Part shown: positions 17,559-25,845 of the stretch, piece after piece | Layout: each line of letters begins with the position of its first letter | How positions within the stretch are numbered: the first letter of the stretch is position 1 | DNA from: Propionispira raffinosivorans DSM 20765 | Lineage (GTDB): Bacteria; Bacillota; Negativicutes; Selenomonadales; Selenomonadaceae | DNA length: 64,000 nt | Assembly: GCF_000381065.1 (NCBI RefSeq) | Contig: NZ_KB905844.1 | Coordinates: 66,262 to 130,261, forward strand | Reading direction: 5' to 3' | Notes under the pieces: generated by a model | Database searches by the model: none | What the model saw: only the letters and a program-made list of their open reading frames with translations | What the model was told of the DNA's origin: nothing | Translations under genes and position numbers: made by a program

Positions 17559-17769
17559 GCGTGAAGCTAATTTATAAAATGCAACAAATAAAAAGGAATC
17601 TGATCTGCTTTTGGAGAATATATAAGCAAAGCTATATAGGTTGTGTTAAAGGATGGGGTCTTTTAGAAGTCTGTCAGGGCTGGTAAGTATCTCTTTTTTT
17701 GACGGTAAGCATTCATAATCTTTAGTTCAATTTATATAGAAAAATCTGGGTGATTGGGAGGGGATTTTT

Positions 17770-19842
17770 TTGAAAGAATATAGCAGTAAGAATTTACGCA
17801 ATATTGCGATTATTGGACATGGAAAATGTGGTAAAACGACTTTGGCGGAAGCTTGTTTATTTAACGCCGGAGCTGTGAAGCGTTTGGGGAAAGTTGATGA
17901 TGGTACAGCAGCTACAGATTTCGATCCAGAAGAAATCAAAAGAAAACTCAGTATCAGCAGTGCGCTGGCTTCATGTGAATGGCAAGGGTACAAACTGAAT
18001 TTTATAGATACACCGGGTTATCCAGATTTTTTTGGTGATGTCGAAGGTGCCTTGCTGGCAGCGGACAATGCATTGGTGGTGTTATCGGCACCATCAGGGA
18101 TTGAAGTAGAAACAGAACGTGACTGGAAGTATGCAAGTGATATCGGTTTGCCACGTGCTGTTTTTATTAATAAAATGGATCGTGAACATGCCGATTTTGA
18201 AGGCGTGGTTTCGCAGCTCCGTATGAAGTTTGGCCCTGGCGTGGTTCCAATTCAAATCCCTATTGGCCATGCAGCAGCCTTTCAAGGCGTTGTAGATTTG
18301 CTTACAATGCACACGAAGATTGTTACCGTGAAAGATGATGTAGTTGAAGGCGGTATTCCAGAATATCTAGCGGCTGAGGTGGAACAGGCTCGCCAAAAAT
18401 TAATTGAAGTGGTTGCTGAGTATAATAATGAATTATTAACAAAATACATAGAGGGGGAAGAAATTACCGAAGTGGAATTGGCCGCGGCACTCATTGAGGG
18501 AATTCATTCAGCTAAGATTTTTCCGGTACTTTGTGGTTCTGGTTATCGCAATGTTGGTGTAATGAAAATGATGAATGCTATGGTTGAATATATGCCTGTC
18601 CCTTATTTTAAAACTTCACTCGGTACAGATCCTGACAACGGCGATTTGCTTGAACGTAAAACAGAAGGTGCTTTTTCCGGTCAGGTTTTTAAAACATTGG
18701 TTGATCCATTTGTCGGTCGGCTTAGCTTTATAAAGGTTCTATCCGGTGTTTTAAAAAGTGAATCCTATGTTTACAATGTCAATATTAAAAAGAATGAACG
18801 TATTGGTAATATTGTCACTATGCAGGGAAAACGCCAGGAACATGTTAACTGTATCAATGCTGGCGATATTTGTATGGTGGGAAAACTACAAGAAACCAAT
18901 ACGGGAGATACTCTTTGTGATAAAATTTCACCAATTTTGTATGAAAAAATAGTGTATCCAAAATCAATGCTGACGATGGCAATCAGTCCTAAAAACAAAG
19001 GCGATGAAGAAAAAATCGGTAGTGCTTTGGCTAAGATGAAAGATGAAGATCCGACACTTTGTTTGGGGAAAAATTCCGAAACAAAGGACTTTTTAATCAA
19101 TGGGATTGGTGAAGTGCAGCTTGAAATCGTCATTGAAAAAATGAAGCGTAAATATGGAGTGGAAGCTTGTCTGCATCAACCCATTGTTCCATATCGTGAA
19201 ACGATTAAGAAAAAGGTTAAGGTGGAAGGCAAACACAAAAAACAAAGTGGCGGGCATGGACAATTTGGTCATGTTTGGCTGGAAATTGAACCCTTGGAAC
19301 TAGGTGCAGGCAATGAATTTATCGAAAGTATTTTTGGTGGAGCAGTGCCAAGACAATATATACCAGCTGTGGAAAAAGGTACTTTTGAAACATTACAGGC
19401 TGGAGTACTTGCAGGGTATCCTGTCGTTGATGTCAAAGTCAATTTAGTGGATGGTTCCTACCATAATGTCGATTCATCGGAAATGGCGTTTAAGGTTGCA
19501 ACAGCACAGGCAATAAAAAAAGGTGTTATGGATGCAGTACCGGTGCTTTTAGAGCCAATTTATCAGGTGTTTATTGAGGCACCTGAATATTATACGGGAG
19601 ATGTAATCGGTAGTCTTAATACAAAAAGAGCTCATATTTCATCTACAGATGTTCGGGATGATGGCAGTGGACGAATTTGTGCTGAAGTTCCATTAGCAGA
19701 ATTAAATAAATATGCTACCCATTTACGTTCCCTGACACAAGGCCGTGGTACGTTTGATATGAAATTTTCACATTATCAAGAGCTTCCTGTTAAACTTGCA
19801 GAATTGATTATTTTAGACTATCAGCATAAAAAAGCACAATAA
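17770..19842 (+). CDS. EF-G-like translational GTPase paralogue
   Basis: A 690-residue five-domain protein of the EF-G-like family, separate from the canonical fusA of the str operon. The G1 loop is GHGKCGKTT (16-24) instead of the usual GHVDAGKTT. Switch II reads DTPGYPDF, with Tyr84 where the catalytic histidine of EF-G normally sits; NKMD (G4) is intact. Domain IV/V motifs (GQFGHVWLEIEPL, RAHISSTDVRDDGSG) resemble EF-G. Close relatives such as Thermus EF-G-2 are reported to bind GTP and ribosomes, but their role is unclear. It starts at TTG with GGGAGGGG upstream and is monocistronic. Confidence 0.85.
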   Translation: MKEYSSKNLRNIAIIGHGKCGKTTLAEACLFNAGAVKRLGKVDDGTAATDFDPEEIKRKLSISSALASCEWQGYKLNFIDTPGYPDFFGDVEGALLAADNALVVLSAPSGIEVETERDWKYASDIGLPRAVFINKMDREHADFEGVVSQLRMKFGPGVVPIQIPIGHAAAFQGVVDLLTMHTKIVTVKDDVVEGGIPEYLAAEVEQARQKLIEVVAEYNNELLTKYIEGEEITEVELAAALIEGIHSAKIFPVLCGSGYRNVGVMKMMNAMVEYMPVPYFKTSLGTDPDNGDLLERKTEGAFSGQVFKTLVDPFVGRLSFIKVLSGVLKSESYVYNVNIKKNERIGNIVTMQGKRQEHVNCINAGDICMVGKLQETNTGDTLCDKISPILYEKIVYPKSMLTMAISPKNKGDEEKIGSALAKMKDEDPTLCLGKNSETKDFLINGIGEVQLEIVIEKMKRKYGVEACLHQPIVPYRETIKKKVKVEGKHKKQSGGHGQFGHVWLEIEPLELGAGNEFIESIFGGAVPRQYIPAVEKGTFETLQAGVLAGYPVVDVKVNLVDGSYHNVDSSEMAFKVATAQAIKKGVMDAVPVLLEPIYQVFIEAPEYYTGDVIGSLNTKRAHISSTDVRDDGSGRICAEVPLAELNKYATHLRSLTQGRGTFDMKFSHYQELPVKLAELIILDYQHKKAQ

Positions 19843-19847
19843 TACGA

Positions 19848-19879
19848 AAAAAGCAGCGATTACTAAATCGCTGCTTTTT
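19848..19879 (+). terminator. Bidirectional terminator between the EF-G paralogue and tRNA-Gln
   Basis: AAAAAGCAGCGATT (19848-19861) and AATCGCTGCTTTTT (19866-19879) pair perfectly around a 4-nt loop. A/T tracts on both sides let it end the gene on the plus strand and the tRNA on the minus strand. Confidence 0.85.
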
Positions 19880-19933
19880 GTATTGGATTTATAATATTGT
19901 GATTCCGATACTGGAATTACATAAAAAACATAA

Positions 19934-20009
19934 TGGCTGGGGTAGCTGGACTCGAACCAACGAATGCGGGATTCAGAATCCCGTGCCTTACCAACTTGGC
20001 GATACCCCA
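19934..20009 (-). tRNA. tRNA-Gln (anticodon CUG)
   Basis: On the minus strand a 76-nt cloverleaf can be drawn. The acceptor stem is TGGGGTA/TACCCCA with discriminator G and an encoded CCA (19934-19936). The D arm is GCC/GGC, and the anticodon stem CGGGA/TCCCG encloses the loop TTCTGAA. The T arm GTTGG/CCAGC holds TTCGAGT. Bases 34-36 are CTG, so it reads CAG codons. The acceptor end and T arm resemble glutamine tRNAs of Firmicutes. It stands alone, with its own promoter. Confidence 0.95.
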
Positions 20010-20040
20010 TTCAAAAAAGATGTGTTCTCAACAGTTCAAT

Positions 20041-20069
20041 ATTATACATAAATAAAGCATGAAAGTCAA
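20041..20069 (-). promoter_or_regulatory. Promoter of tRNA-Gln
   Basis: Read on the minus strand: TTGACT (20069-20064), 17-bp spacer, TATAAT (20046-20041), about 32 bp before the tRNA 5' end. The -35 box overlaps the end of the upstream DUF4127 gene. Confidence 0.8.
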
Positions 20070-21742
20070 TAATCAATTTTTCCCAACGATAAAGTAGTTT
20101 CTAAATAAATTTCAAAGGTTCGTGGCCAGGGATAAGACGCCTCGATTTGTATATCATTAATTTTGAGTAATAAATCACCATCGGTGGTATGTACTGGGAT
20201 AGATTGTTTATAGGCTTTACTGTATTTTAAAAGTGTTGTTCGCTTAGTGAGACCTGTTTGCAGCATATCGTTGGCCCATTTGGAATTATGGTCAAGGTCC
20301 AGATCATTCACATTTGTAAAACCGGATTTTTTGAGATTTACATTTACAAGATCAATGACTTCTTTTAAATAATAATAATCTTCTACGTAGCGATTGTTCA
20401 GAAATGTAAGGTTGTTTTTATAGAGTAGCAATGCATTCGCTGATGAAAGTGGAGTCCTCAGTTTTTCGGTAAAAAGTGAAGCTTGGGTGATTGCCGTGCC
20501 AACCGCATTGCTGGTTGTATTCCAGCCGGCATAGGCAATTAACTGGTTTAACGGGATATCGTGGTTTAGTAAAATAGGAAAAAGGGTTTCCTCTGCTAAA
20601 AAATGTTTACTTAAATCAACTAAGGCAACTTTGTAATTTTGTTTCAGGAAACCTTCAATTTTTTTCGTACTTTGTATTCGTTGACTGAGATTTTTTTCGT
20701 TGCCAATATAGACATATAAAATAAAGTCAGCTGCCACTGGATTATTCACGAGTTGTCCGTTTACCAAGGCTATCTTTTCTTTGACGGTTGTTGCTACAGA
20801 ACATGGCATATATGGCATGATGGTTTTAGGCGCTGCCTCATCGCAGTATTCAACGTAAATCTTAGGCTGATAAGACTCTTGATTATTATTAATGTCGCTA
20901 AGTAGTGTAAGTGCAACTTCGTCGGCACCTCGTGTGCTGGTAACTTGACTGGAATAAATATTTTCTTGATGTAAGTACCTCTGGATTTGTCTTTTTTCCA
21001 TATTCGGAATTCCAAAATCTTGGCCATCGTCTTGGGCGATGATGAGCTTAGTTAAGACACCCCGTTTAGCTAAAGCACTCAGCTTTTCATTGAGCAGTGT
21101 GTTTTTTGTGTAAAGTGATTTATATTTTTCAATAATTTCAGGTTTGATCTTTTTTTGTATTTGATTTAATTCATCAAGATCAAGGGGGTTTTCGAAAGTA
21201 GCAAGTTCATCAAGTAATCTTGAGTATTTTATGAGGGCTTTTTGATCTTTATAATTGTCAATACTAGCAGTGGGATAGATACGCGGTAAAATATTGAAGG
21301 CATATATTGGGATTTGAAGATTATCAGCGTGCAGTTTTTCTAAAAAATCCAGTGCTTCTATTTCATCGCTTTCTTTACTGCGTGCTTCACGTGAGGCAAG
21401 CAAGCCGCCATGAATCAGCTGATCAATGGAAATAATGGCGGCATCTGCCTGCTTTATATTTTCTGCCAGCCATAGGCGCAGTGCTTTTGTATCACCGGAT
21501 TGCGTATAGTAATCAAGGATGTTTGGTGGTGGAACGATTACTTTAATATTCGCAATTTTGCCAGCATCAATCACAAACTGGCGGCATGGGGGACGGCTGT
21601 CAAGGGGCAGCAAAATAACAGTATGCGTATAAATTTGTTTGGTTTCAACTGGTGCAGCTGCTTGAAACCTTTGGGTCGTATAATTAAAATAAACAACTAG
21701 ACTCGATATAAAAACAACGAAAAATAGCCAGCGCAGCTTCAC
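20066..21742 (-). CDS. Secreted or membrane-anchored DUF4127 family protein
   Basis: 558 residues of unknown function. A hydrophobic N-terminal segment (about residues 4-19, WLFFVVFISSLVVYF) suggests export or anchoring; the rest is predicted soluble and outside. The DUF4127 signature LPLDSRPPCRQF lies near residue 45, followed by IISIDQLIHGGLLASREA and later QDDGQDFGIPN and AGWNTTSNAVGTA. Spacing of conserved Asp, His and Glu residues suggests a metal- or sugar-handling enzyme, but that is speculation. It starts with GTG preceded by AAAGGATGATG, has its own extended -10 promoter and stands alone. Confidence 0.7.
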   Translation of the reverse strand: MKLRWLFFVVFISSLVVYFNYTTQRFQAAAPVETKQIYTHTVILLPLDSRPPCRQFVIDAGKIANIKVIVPPPNILDYYTQSGDTKALRLWLAENIKQADAAIISIDQLIHGGLLASREARSKESDEIEALDFLEKLHADNLQIPIYAFNILPRIYPTASIDNYKDQKALIKYSRLLDELATFENPLDLDELNQIQKKIKPEIIEKYKSLYTKNTLLNEKLSALAKRGVLTKLIIAQDDGQDFGIPNMEKRQIQRYLHQENIYSSQVTSTRGADEVALTLLSDINNNQESYQPKIYVEYCDEAAPKTIMPYMPCSVATTVKEKIALVNGQLVNNPVAADFILYVYIGNEKNLSQRIQSTKKIEGFLKQNYKVALVDLSKHFLAEETLFPILLNHDIPLNQLIAYAGWNTTSNAVGTAITQASLFTEKLRTPLSSANALLLYKNNLTFLNNRYVEDYYYLKEVIDLVNVNLKKSGFTNVNDLDLDHNSKWANDMLQTGLTKRTTLLKYSKAYKQSIPVHTTDGDLLLKINDIQIEASYPWPRTFEIYLETTLSLGKIDY

Positions 21743-21783
21743 GAAACATCATCCTTTTGCTATGAAAAAATTATTACCATCGT

Positions 21784-21792
21784 ATTATAACA
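21784..21792 (-). promoter_or_regulatory. Extended -10 promoter element of the DUF4127 gene
   Basis: On the minus strand TGTTATAAT matches the extended -10 consensus, about 40 bp before the GTG start. No clear -35 is seen. Confidence 0.45.
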
Positions 21793-21824
21793 TAAATGGA
21801 GTACTATTGACCTACGTGTAATAG

Positions 21825-21853
21825 TTCACTAACACGGGAAAGTATGGTAAAAT
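21825..21853 (+). promoter_or_regulatory. Probable promoter upstream of rsmD-coaD
   Basis: TTCACT (21825-21830), 17 bp, then TAAAAT (21848-21853) preceded by TGG as an extended -10. A copy of the dispersed palindromic repeat lies between it and rsmD, so the transcript would carry the repeat as RNA. Confidence 0.45.
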
Positions 21854-21870
21854 GAAAGCAATTAATTATT

Positions 21871-21987
21871 AATATATAAGTGGCATTAAATATTCTATAT
21901 CTCAATCGTCAGGCATAGGGTATCCCTATACCCCATTCTTGGCAGACTGATAGATTGGATGTAATTTCTTTAATGTGTTCTATATAG
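21871..21987 (-). repeat. Dispersed palindromic repeat, compact copy (reverse orientation)
   Basis: About 117 bp. Its reverse complement aligns with the left part (CATTAAAGAAATT, CTATCAGTCTGCCA, GGGGTATAGGG) and right part (TGACGATTG, TATTTAATG, CTTATATA) of the copies at 49451 and 52969. The centre is shortened to GGCATAGGG (21912-21920), a TAT loop, and CCCTATACC (21924-21932). It fills the gap before rsmD and holds no reading frame. Confidence 0.8.
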
Positions 21988-22002
21988 TTTTGGAGTAGAT
22001 AT

Positions 22003-22578
22003 ATGAGAATCATAACAGGGAAAGCAAAGGGCTGCAAACTTAAAACACCAAAAGGAATGAGCACAAGACCAACAGCTGATCGCATTAAAGAATCTTTGTT
22101 TAATATTTTAAACGCGGATATAGCGGGCACGCATGTACTGGATATTTTTGCTGGAACTGGAAACTTGGGCTTAGAGGCGCTCAGTCGTGGTGCTATCGAT
22201 GCAGTATTTATTGATCAAAGTGTCGATAGTGTAAATATCATTAAACAAAATGCTGAACATACAAAATTAACGGACGCAACAGAAATTATCAAATGCGATG
22301 TGTTCACAGCAATGAAAAAATTACAACGGTTGGGTAAAAAATTTGATGTTGTTTTTTGTGACCCACCATATAATAAAAATTTATGCCAAAAAGCATTATT
22401 ACTTTTTGACGAAATGGATCTATTGACAAGTGAAGCCCTTGTAATTATGGAACATGCCGCGGAGGATTCTTTGGAACTGAATTTACAGAATATCGTACTT
22501 TTTCGGAATCAGCGCTATGGGACGACGACGCAGATAAGTATTTTTATCAGAAAAACAGATTCTTTAACAGATTGTTAA
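22003..22578 (+). CDS. rsmD: 16S rRNA (guanine(966)-N(2))-methyltransferase
   Basis: An S-adenosylmethionine-dependent methyltransferase acting on G966 of 16S rRNA (E. coli numbering). The 191 residues have the N-terminal GKAKGCKLKTPKG and TRPTADRIKESLFNIL, the SAM-binding DIFAGTGNLGLEALSRGA, and the catalytic CDPPYNKNL. It pairs with coaD 19 nt downstream, a conserved neighbour in Firmicutes. The start at 22003 has TGGAG at 21991-21995. Confidence 0.93.
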   Translation: MRIITGKAKGCKLKTPKGMSTRPTADRIKESLFNILNADIAGTHVLDIFAGTGNLGLEALSRGAIDAVFIDQSVDSVNIIKQNAEHTKLTDATEIIKCDVFTAMKKLQRLGKKFDVVFCDPPYNKNLCQKALLLFDEMDLLTSEALVIMEHAAEDSLELNLQNIVLFRNQRYGTTTQISIFIRKTDSLTDC

Positions 22579-22597
22579 TTGAAATGGAGGCGAGAGT

Positions 22598-23083
22598 ATG
22601 AAAATTGCTGTATGTCCGGGGAGTTTTGACCCAGTGACGAATGGGCATATCGACATTATAGAACGAGCTAGTACGATGTTTGATGAACTCATTGTCGGTG
22701 TATTTCATAATGTAAATAAAAAACCTTTATTTACGATGCAAGAGCGAGTAGCTTTGCTGGCGGAGGCGACGAAACATCTTAAAAACGTACGAGTTACTTC
22801 TTTTCACGGATTGTTGAACGAATACGTAAAACAACAGGGTTCGCGTATTATTGTAAGAGGTCTTCGGGCGATGAGTGATTTTGAATACGAATTTCAAAGA
22901 GCTCTTTTACTAAAACACCTGGATCCGGAAATCGAGACTGTTTTCATGATGACCAGTAATGAATATTCATTTTTGAGTTCATCAGGAATTCGTGAGTTAG
23001 CGAATTTTCAAGGTGAGATTAAAGGACTTGTGCCAAAATGTGTAGAAATAGCAATTAAACAAAAAGTTCAAAATAAAAGTTGA
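22598..23083 (+). CDS. coaD: Phosphopantetheine adenylyltransferase
   Basis: Makes dephospho-CoA from 4'-phosphopantetheine and ATP. The 161-residue protein shows the nucleotidyltransferase site PGSFDPVTNGHIDII (TNGH), RGLRAMSDFEYEFQ and the C-terminal YSFLSSSGIREL, the standard set for CoaD. Good ribosome binding site (GGAGG). Its product feeds the 4'-phosphopantetheine prosthetic group of the ACP encoded near 31 kb. Confidence 0.96.
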   Translation: MKIAVCPGSFDPVTNGHIDIIERASTMFDELIVGVFHNVNKKPLFTMQERVALLAEATKHLKNVRVTSFHGLLNEYVKQQGSRIIVRGLRAMSDFEYEFQRALLLKHLDPEIETVFMMTSNEYSFLSSSGIRELANFQGEIKGLVPKCVEIAIKQKVQNKS

Positions 23084-23130
23084 ATAGAAATTTTATAAAT
23101 TTAACGAAAAGATGAAGGTAGGCTGGATAT

Positions 23131-23580
23131 ATGGCTGTAAATGAAATTTTAGATGAAATTGAAAATTTAGTAGTGGATGCTAGACGCGTTGTTTTCACCA
23201 ATAAATGCATTATTGAGGAAGATGATTTGATCCGTCTTGTTGATGATTTGAGAAATGCACTGCCAAATGAAATTCAAAATGCGGGTCAAGTTATGCAAGA
23301 ACGCCAGCAAATACTTGATGAAGCAAAAAGAGAAGCAAATAAAATTGTTGAGCAGGCAAAAAATTATGGCGAAAAATTAGTAGCCGAACACGAGATCGTA
23401 AAGCAGGCTCAAAATCAGGCGAGTGAAATTATGGAAAAAACGATTCAAAATTCAAATGAACTTAAAGAGGATTCTGTAAAATATGCAAATCAGGTTTTTG
23501 ATCATTTATTATCAGGGATGAATAGCACACTCGACGTTGTTCAACAAGCCAAAACAGATTTAAATCAAGGCAGTAAATAA
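23131..23580 (+). CDS. Coiled-coil protein, ATP synthase subunit B-like or DivIVA-like
   Basis: 149 residues, highly charged and mostly helical. Residues 50-125 look like a continuous coiled coil rich in Gln, Glu, Lys and Ala (QQILDEAKREANKIVEQAK). No membrane segment or catalytic motif is visible. Similar short proteins follow coaD in Clostridia and Negativicutes and are often labelled ATPase or V-type ATP synthase subunit from coiled-coil similarity alone; I would not infer that function. It converges on tmcAL with 14 bp between the stops, where a weak AAATAATA/TATTATTT stem (23575-23596) may serve as terminator. Confidence 0.7.
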   Translation: MAVNEILDEIENLVVDARRVVFTNKCIIEEDDLIRLVDDLRNALPNEIQNAGQVMQERQQILDEAKREANKIVEQAKNYGEKLVAEHEIVKQAQNQASEIMEKTIQNSNELKEDSVKYANQVFDHLLSGMNSTLDVVQQAKTDLNQGSK

Positions 23581-23594
23581 TATAGACGTATTAT

Positions 23595-24833
23595 TTAGCG
23601 TTTAATATACATAGGTGAGGTCAGAAAGTCTAACCCGCCTATCTGGGCTGGGGAAAAGCAAAGTGCATATAGATCGGTTGCATACGTATCGATGGCAAGC
23701 ATGCTCTCAAGCAACGAAAGTTGAGAATGAGAGCGTTTTGTGCTGTCTAAAAAATCAGTTGTTTTCGTGATGATTGGGATGCGGGCAGTTCTTTTGAGTT
23801 CATGCAAGATTTCACGCCCTTTCATATTGAAGGCCAAAACTCTGGCATAGAGCGGTCCACTTTGGTCAAAGGCGGCAATAGATTGCTTGGTGGTACCCAG
23901 CAAACAATGCAGAACAAGTCTGTGCAGCCGACTCATGGGATAGCGTTTGCTTTTTGTTAAAGCTAAAAGCTCCGTTAAATCCCTGCTTTGCAAAGCGGCT
24001 TTGGCGATTTTGTATTCAAGACCTTCGGAAATCCCCGTGATATTTTTTAATTCGGGTTGTTTTATTTTGCGAAGTAAAGCAAGTATACTGGTACTGAGTA
24101 AATCCATTGATGGCAGGGCTGCACTATTTTGGCAGAATGTCTCAATTGTTTGATAAGCTTGCAGCGGGACGGACTGCTTTATTAAAGAAAAATTTGGGGA
24201 AGAGCTATATAGTTCTTTGCGAATCGCACCAGCGCTGGCAAGATTACCTGAAATTATTCCACTGTGGTAAGGAGCAGCAGCACGCTCGATTGGTAGTATT
24301 TTTTGCTTTGTTTTGAAAATTTTTATTGCATTTAAATATTCAACTGCTAAAATAGTATTTGGCTGTGATAAAATAGCTGCTGGAATGGAATGCATTTTAC
24401 TTATTGCAGTACTCAATGCCGCCGCATAGGATTGACCGGATTTTAAATTGGTGTGTAATTCTTCCGTGATGGCTGGATCAAGTGAGGCTGCCGAAACTTT
24501 TTCCAGAAGTGAAAGGTCTGCATGTTCACTGCCAAAAGATATGTAACGGATGTTGAGGCTGTTTAAGAGCCGTATGCCGCCTCTGGCAAAGTCTTGTGCA
24601 CTGCGTACGGTAAAGACACAAGGAAGCTCTATTACAAGATCTACACCTGAATTGACAGCCATAGCAGCGCGAGTCCATTTGCTAAAAAGTGCTGGCTCAC
24701 CACGCTGCGTGAAGTTGCCGCTCATGATGCAGATTGTATAATCGAGTTTGGATTTTTTTTTTGCTTCCGTTATTTGATGGAGATGCCCGTTGTGAAACGG
24801 ATTATATTCAGCAATAATACCAATGGATTCCAT
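23595..24833 (-). CDS. tmcAL: tRNA(Met) cytidine acetate ligase (TmcAL/YlbM family)
   Basis: Acetylates the wobble cytidine of elongator tRNA-Met using acetate and ATP, as shown for Bacillus YlbM. The 412 residues begin with the HxGH nucleotidyltransferase motif in AEYNPFHNGHLHQI, followed by SGNFTQRGEPALFSKWTRA and FGSEHADLSLL; the C-terminal half is the family-specific domain. Transcribed alone on the minus strand, opposite to its neighbours, with GGTGG before the ATG. It is often found near yceD-rpmF and coaD, as here. Confidence 0.9.
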   Translation of the reverse strand: MESIGIIAEYNPFHNGHLHQITEAKKKSKLDYTICIMSGNFTQRGEPALFSKWTRAAMAVNSGVDLVIELPCVFTVRSAQDFARGGIRLLNSLNIRYISFGSEHADLSLLEKVSAASLDPAITEELHTNLKSGQSYAAALSTAISKMHSIPAAILSQPNTILAVEYLNAIKIFKTKQKILPIERAAAPYHSGIISGNLASAGAIRKELYSSSPNFSLIKQSVPLQAYQTIETFCQNSAALPSMDLLSTSILALLRKIKQPELKNITGISEGLEYKIAKAALQSRDLTELLALTKSKRYPMSRLHRLVLHCLLGTTKQSIAAFDQSGPLYARVLAFNMKGREILHELKRTARIPIITKTTDFLDSTKRSHSQLSLLESMLAIDTYATDLYALCFSPAQIGGLDFLTSPMYIKR

Positions 24834-24929
24834 AAGAGACCACCTTTCGTTTACTATATTTTACCATGATAAATAAATTTTTGTATAGTTTGGCTGAGAA
24901 AAATCAAAAAGTAAGACAAGGAGAAACCC

Positions 24930-24958
24930 TTGACAAATGATATTCTGGCCGCTATAAT
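24930..24958 (+). promoter_or_regulatory. Consensus sigma-A promoter of yceD-rpmF
   Basis: TTGACA (24930-24935), 17 bp, TATAAT (24953-24958): a perfect match to both boxes, 20 bp before the yceD start. High expression is expected. Confidence 0.9.
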
Positions 24959-24977
24959 AGATTGAGGTTGATGCTAA

Positions 24978-25481
24978 ATGATGAGAGTAAGTATTGTACA
25001 GTTGGAATCAGACATTGGAAGTGCATATCCATTTACATTTACGACTTCTGCTAATGAAATTGACTTAGTTCACGAAACCTATTCTATTGAAGGAAAAATA
25101 GAAGTAAAAGGTTCTATTGTGAATACGGGAAAAGTTTATCGTGTGGAAGGCGTTATTTATTGTAAAAAATCTTTTCAATGTGACCGCTGTCTCGAACATT
25201 TTGTACACGATCAGAAGCATTCTTTTGATGAAAGTTATAAAAAAGAAGCAGAAGATCAAAATGAAAATGTAAATTATTTTAACGGTGACGCGCTCGACAT
25301 TACGGACTTAGTTCGTGATGTGATCTTGCTTTCACAGCCGTTGAATAATATATGTAGTCCTGATTGTCGCGGGTTATGCATGAAGTGCGGTGCTAATCTA
25401 AACGAAACAGAATGTGGTTGCGATCGCCATATTGTGGATCCTAGGCTTGCAGCATTACAAGAAGCTTTAAATAAGGAATAG
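24978..25481 (+). CDS. yceD: DUF177 / YceD family protein
   Basis: 167 residues, the protein usually encoded just before rpmF. In E. coli and plants it is linked to 23S rRNA accumulation; the mechanism is unclear. Cysteine pairs FQCDRCLEHF in the middle and CSPDCRGLCMKCG and ECGCD near the C-terminus suggest metal binding. The start ATG at 24978 is followed directly by a second ATG at 24981; GAGG at 24964 suits either. Confidence 0.9.
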   Translation: MMRVSIVQLESDIGSAYPFTFTTSANEIDLVHETYSIEGKIEVKGSIVNTGKVYRVEGVIYCKKSFQCDRCLEHFVHDQKHSFDESYKKEAEDQNENVNYFNGDALDITDLVRDVILLSQPLNNICSPDCRGLCMKCGANLNETECGCDRHIVDPRLAALQEALNKE

Positions 25482-25526
25482 CTTGGAATTGATCACAACG
25501 GTGATCCTTTTAAGGAGGTGTAATAA

Positions 25527-25709
25527 ATGGCAGTACCTAAGCGTAAAATGTCGAAAGCTCGTCGTGACAAACGCCGTGCAAACTGGAAGTTAACAGCCCC
25601 TGGTTTTATTGCATGTCCGCAATGTCATGAACCAAAAATGCCACATCATGTATGTCTGGATTGTGGTTATTATGATGGTAAACAAGTTATTGCAGCAGCA
25701 GCTGAATAA
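25527..25709 (+). CDS. rpmF: 50S ribosomal protein L32
   Basis: A 60-residue ribosomal protein starting [18 protein letters not shown] and ending with a zinc ribbon made of CPQC and CLDC. All four cysteines are present, so this is the zinc-containing form. AAGGAGGTG lies 8 nt upstream. A strong terminator follows, so yceD-rpmF is a closed bicistronic unit separate from fapR. Confidence 0.98.
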   Translation: MAVPKRKMSKARRDKRRANWKLTAPGFIACPQCHEPKMPHHVCLDCGYYDGKQVIAAAAE

Positions 25710-25717
25710 AAGTCTTC

Positions 25718-25763
25718 AGAATGAGCAAGATATAAGTTACTTATATCTTGCTCATTCTTTTTA
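25718..25763 (+). terminator. Rho-independent terminator after rpmF
   Basis: A 19-bp perfect stem (25718-25736 with 25740-25758), a 3-nt loop and a TTTTA tail. Confidence 0.9.
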
Positions 25764-25764
25764 C

Positions 25765-25793
25765 TTGCCTTTTAGCTCAAAAGTCGTTATAAT
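25765..25793 (+). promoter_or_regulatory. Promoter of the fapR-plsX-fab operon
   Basis: TTGCCT (25765-25770), 17-bp spacer, TATAAT (25788-25793). The palindrome at 25813-25827 lies roughly 13 to 27 bp after the expected start of transcription. Confidence 0.75.
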
Positions 25794-25812
25794 ATTTAAT
25801 TGTAACTGGTTA

Positions 25813-25827
25813 TAGTATCTAGTACTA
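25813..25827 (+). promoter_or_regulatory. Probable FapR operator
   Basis: TAGTA-TCTAG-TACTA is a perfect inverted repeat with a 5-bp centre, in an AT-rich setting. It resembles the FapR box of Bacilli, where FapR represses lipid genes until bound by malonyl-CoA or malonyl-ACP. Its place just downstream of the promoter and 18 bp before fapR fits autoregulation. Confidence 0.7.
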
Positions 25828-25845
25828 AAAATAGGTGATAATCAT

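Noticed and set aside
17560-17769. Riboswitch or small RNA in the gap before the EF-G paralogue
   Set aside because: No conserved core, convincing stem or promoter could be recognised; it is left as unassigned sequence.
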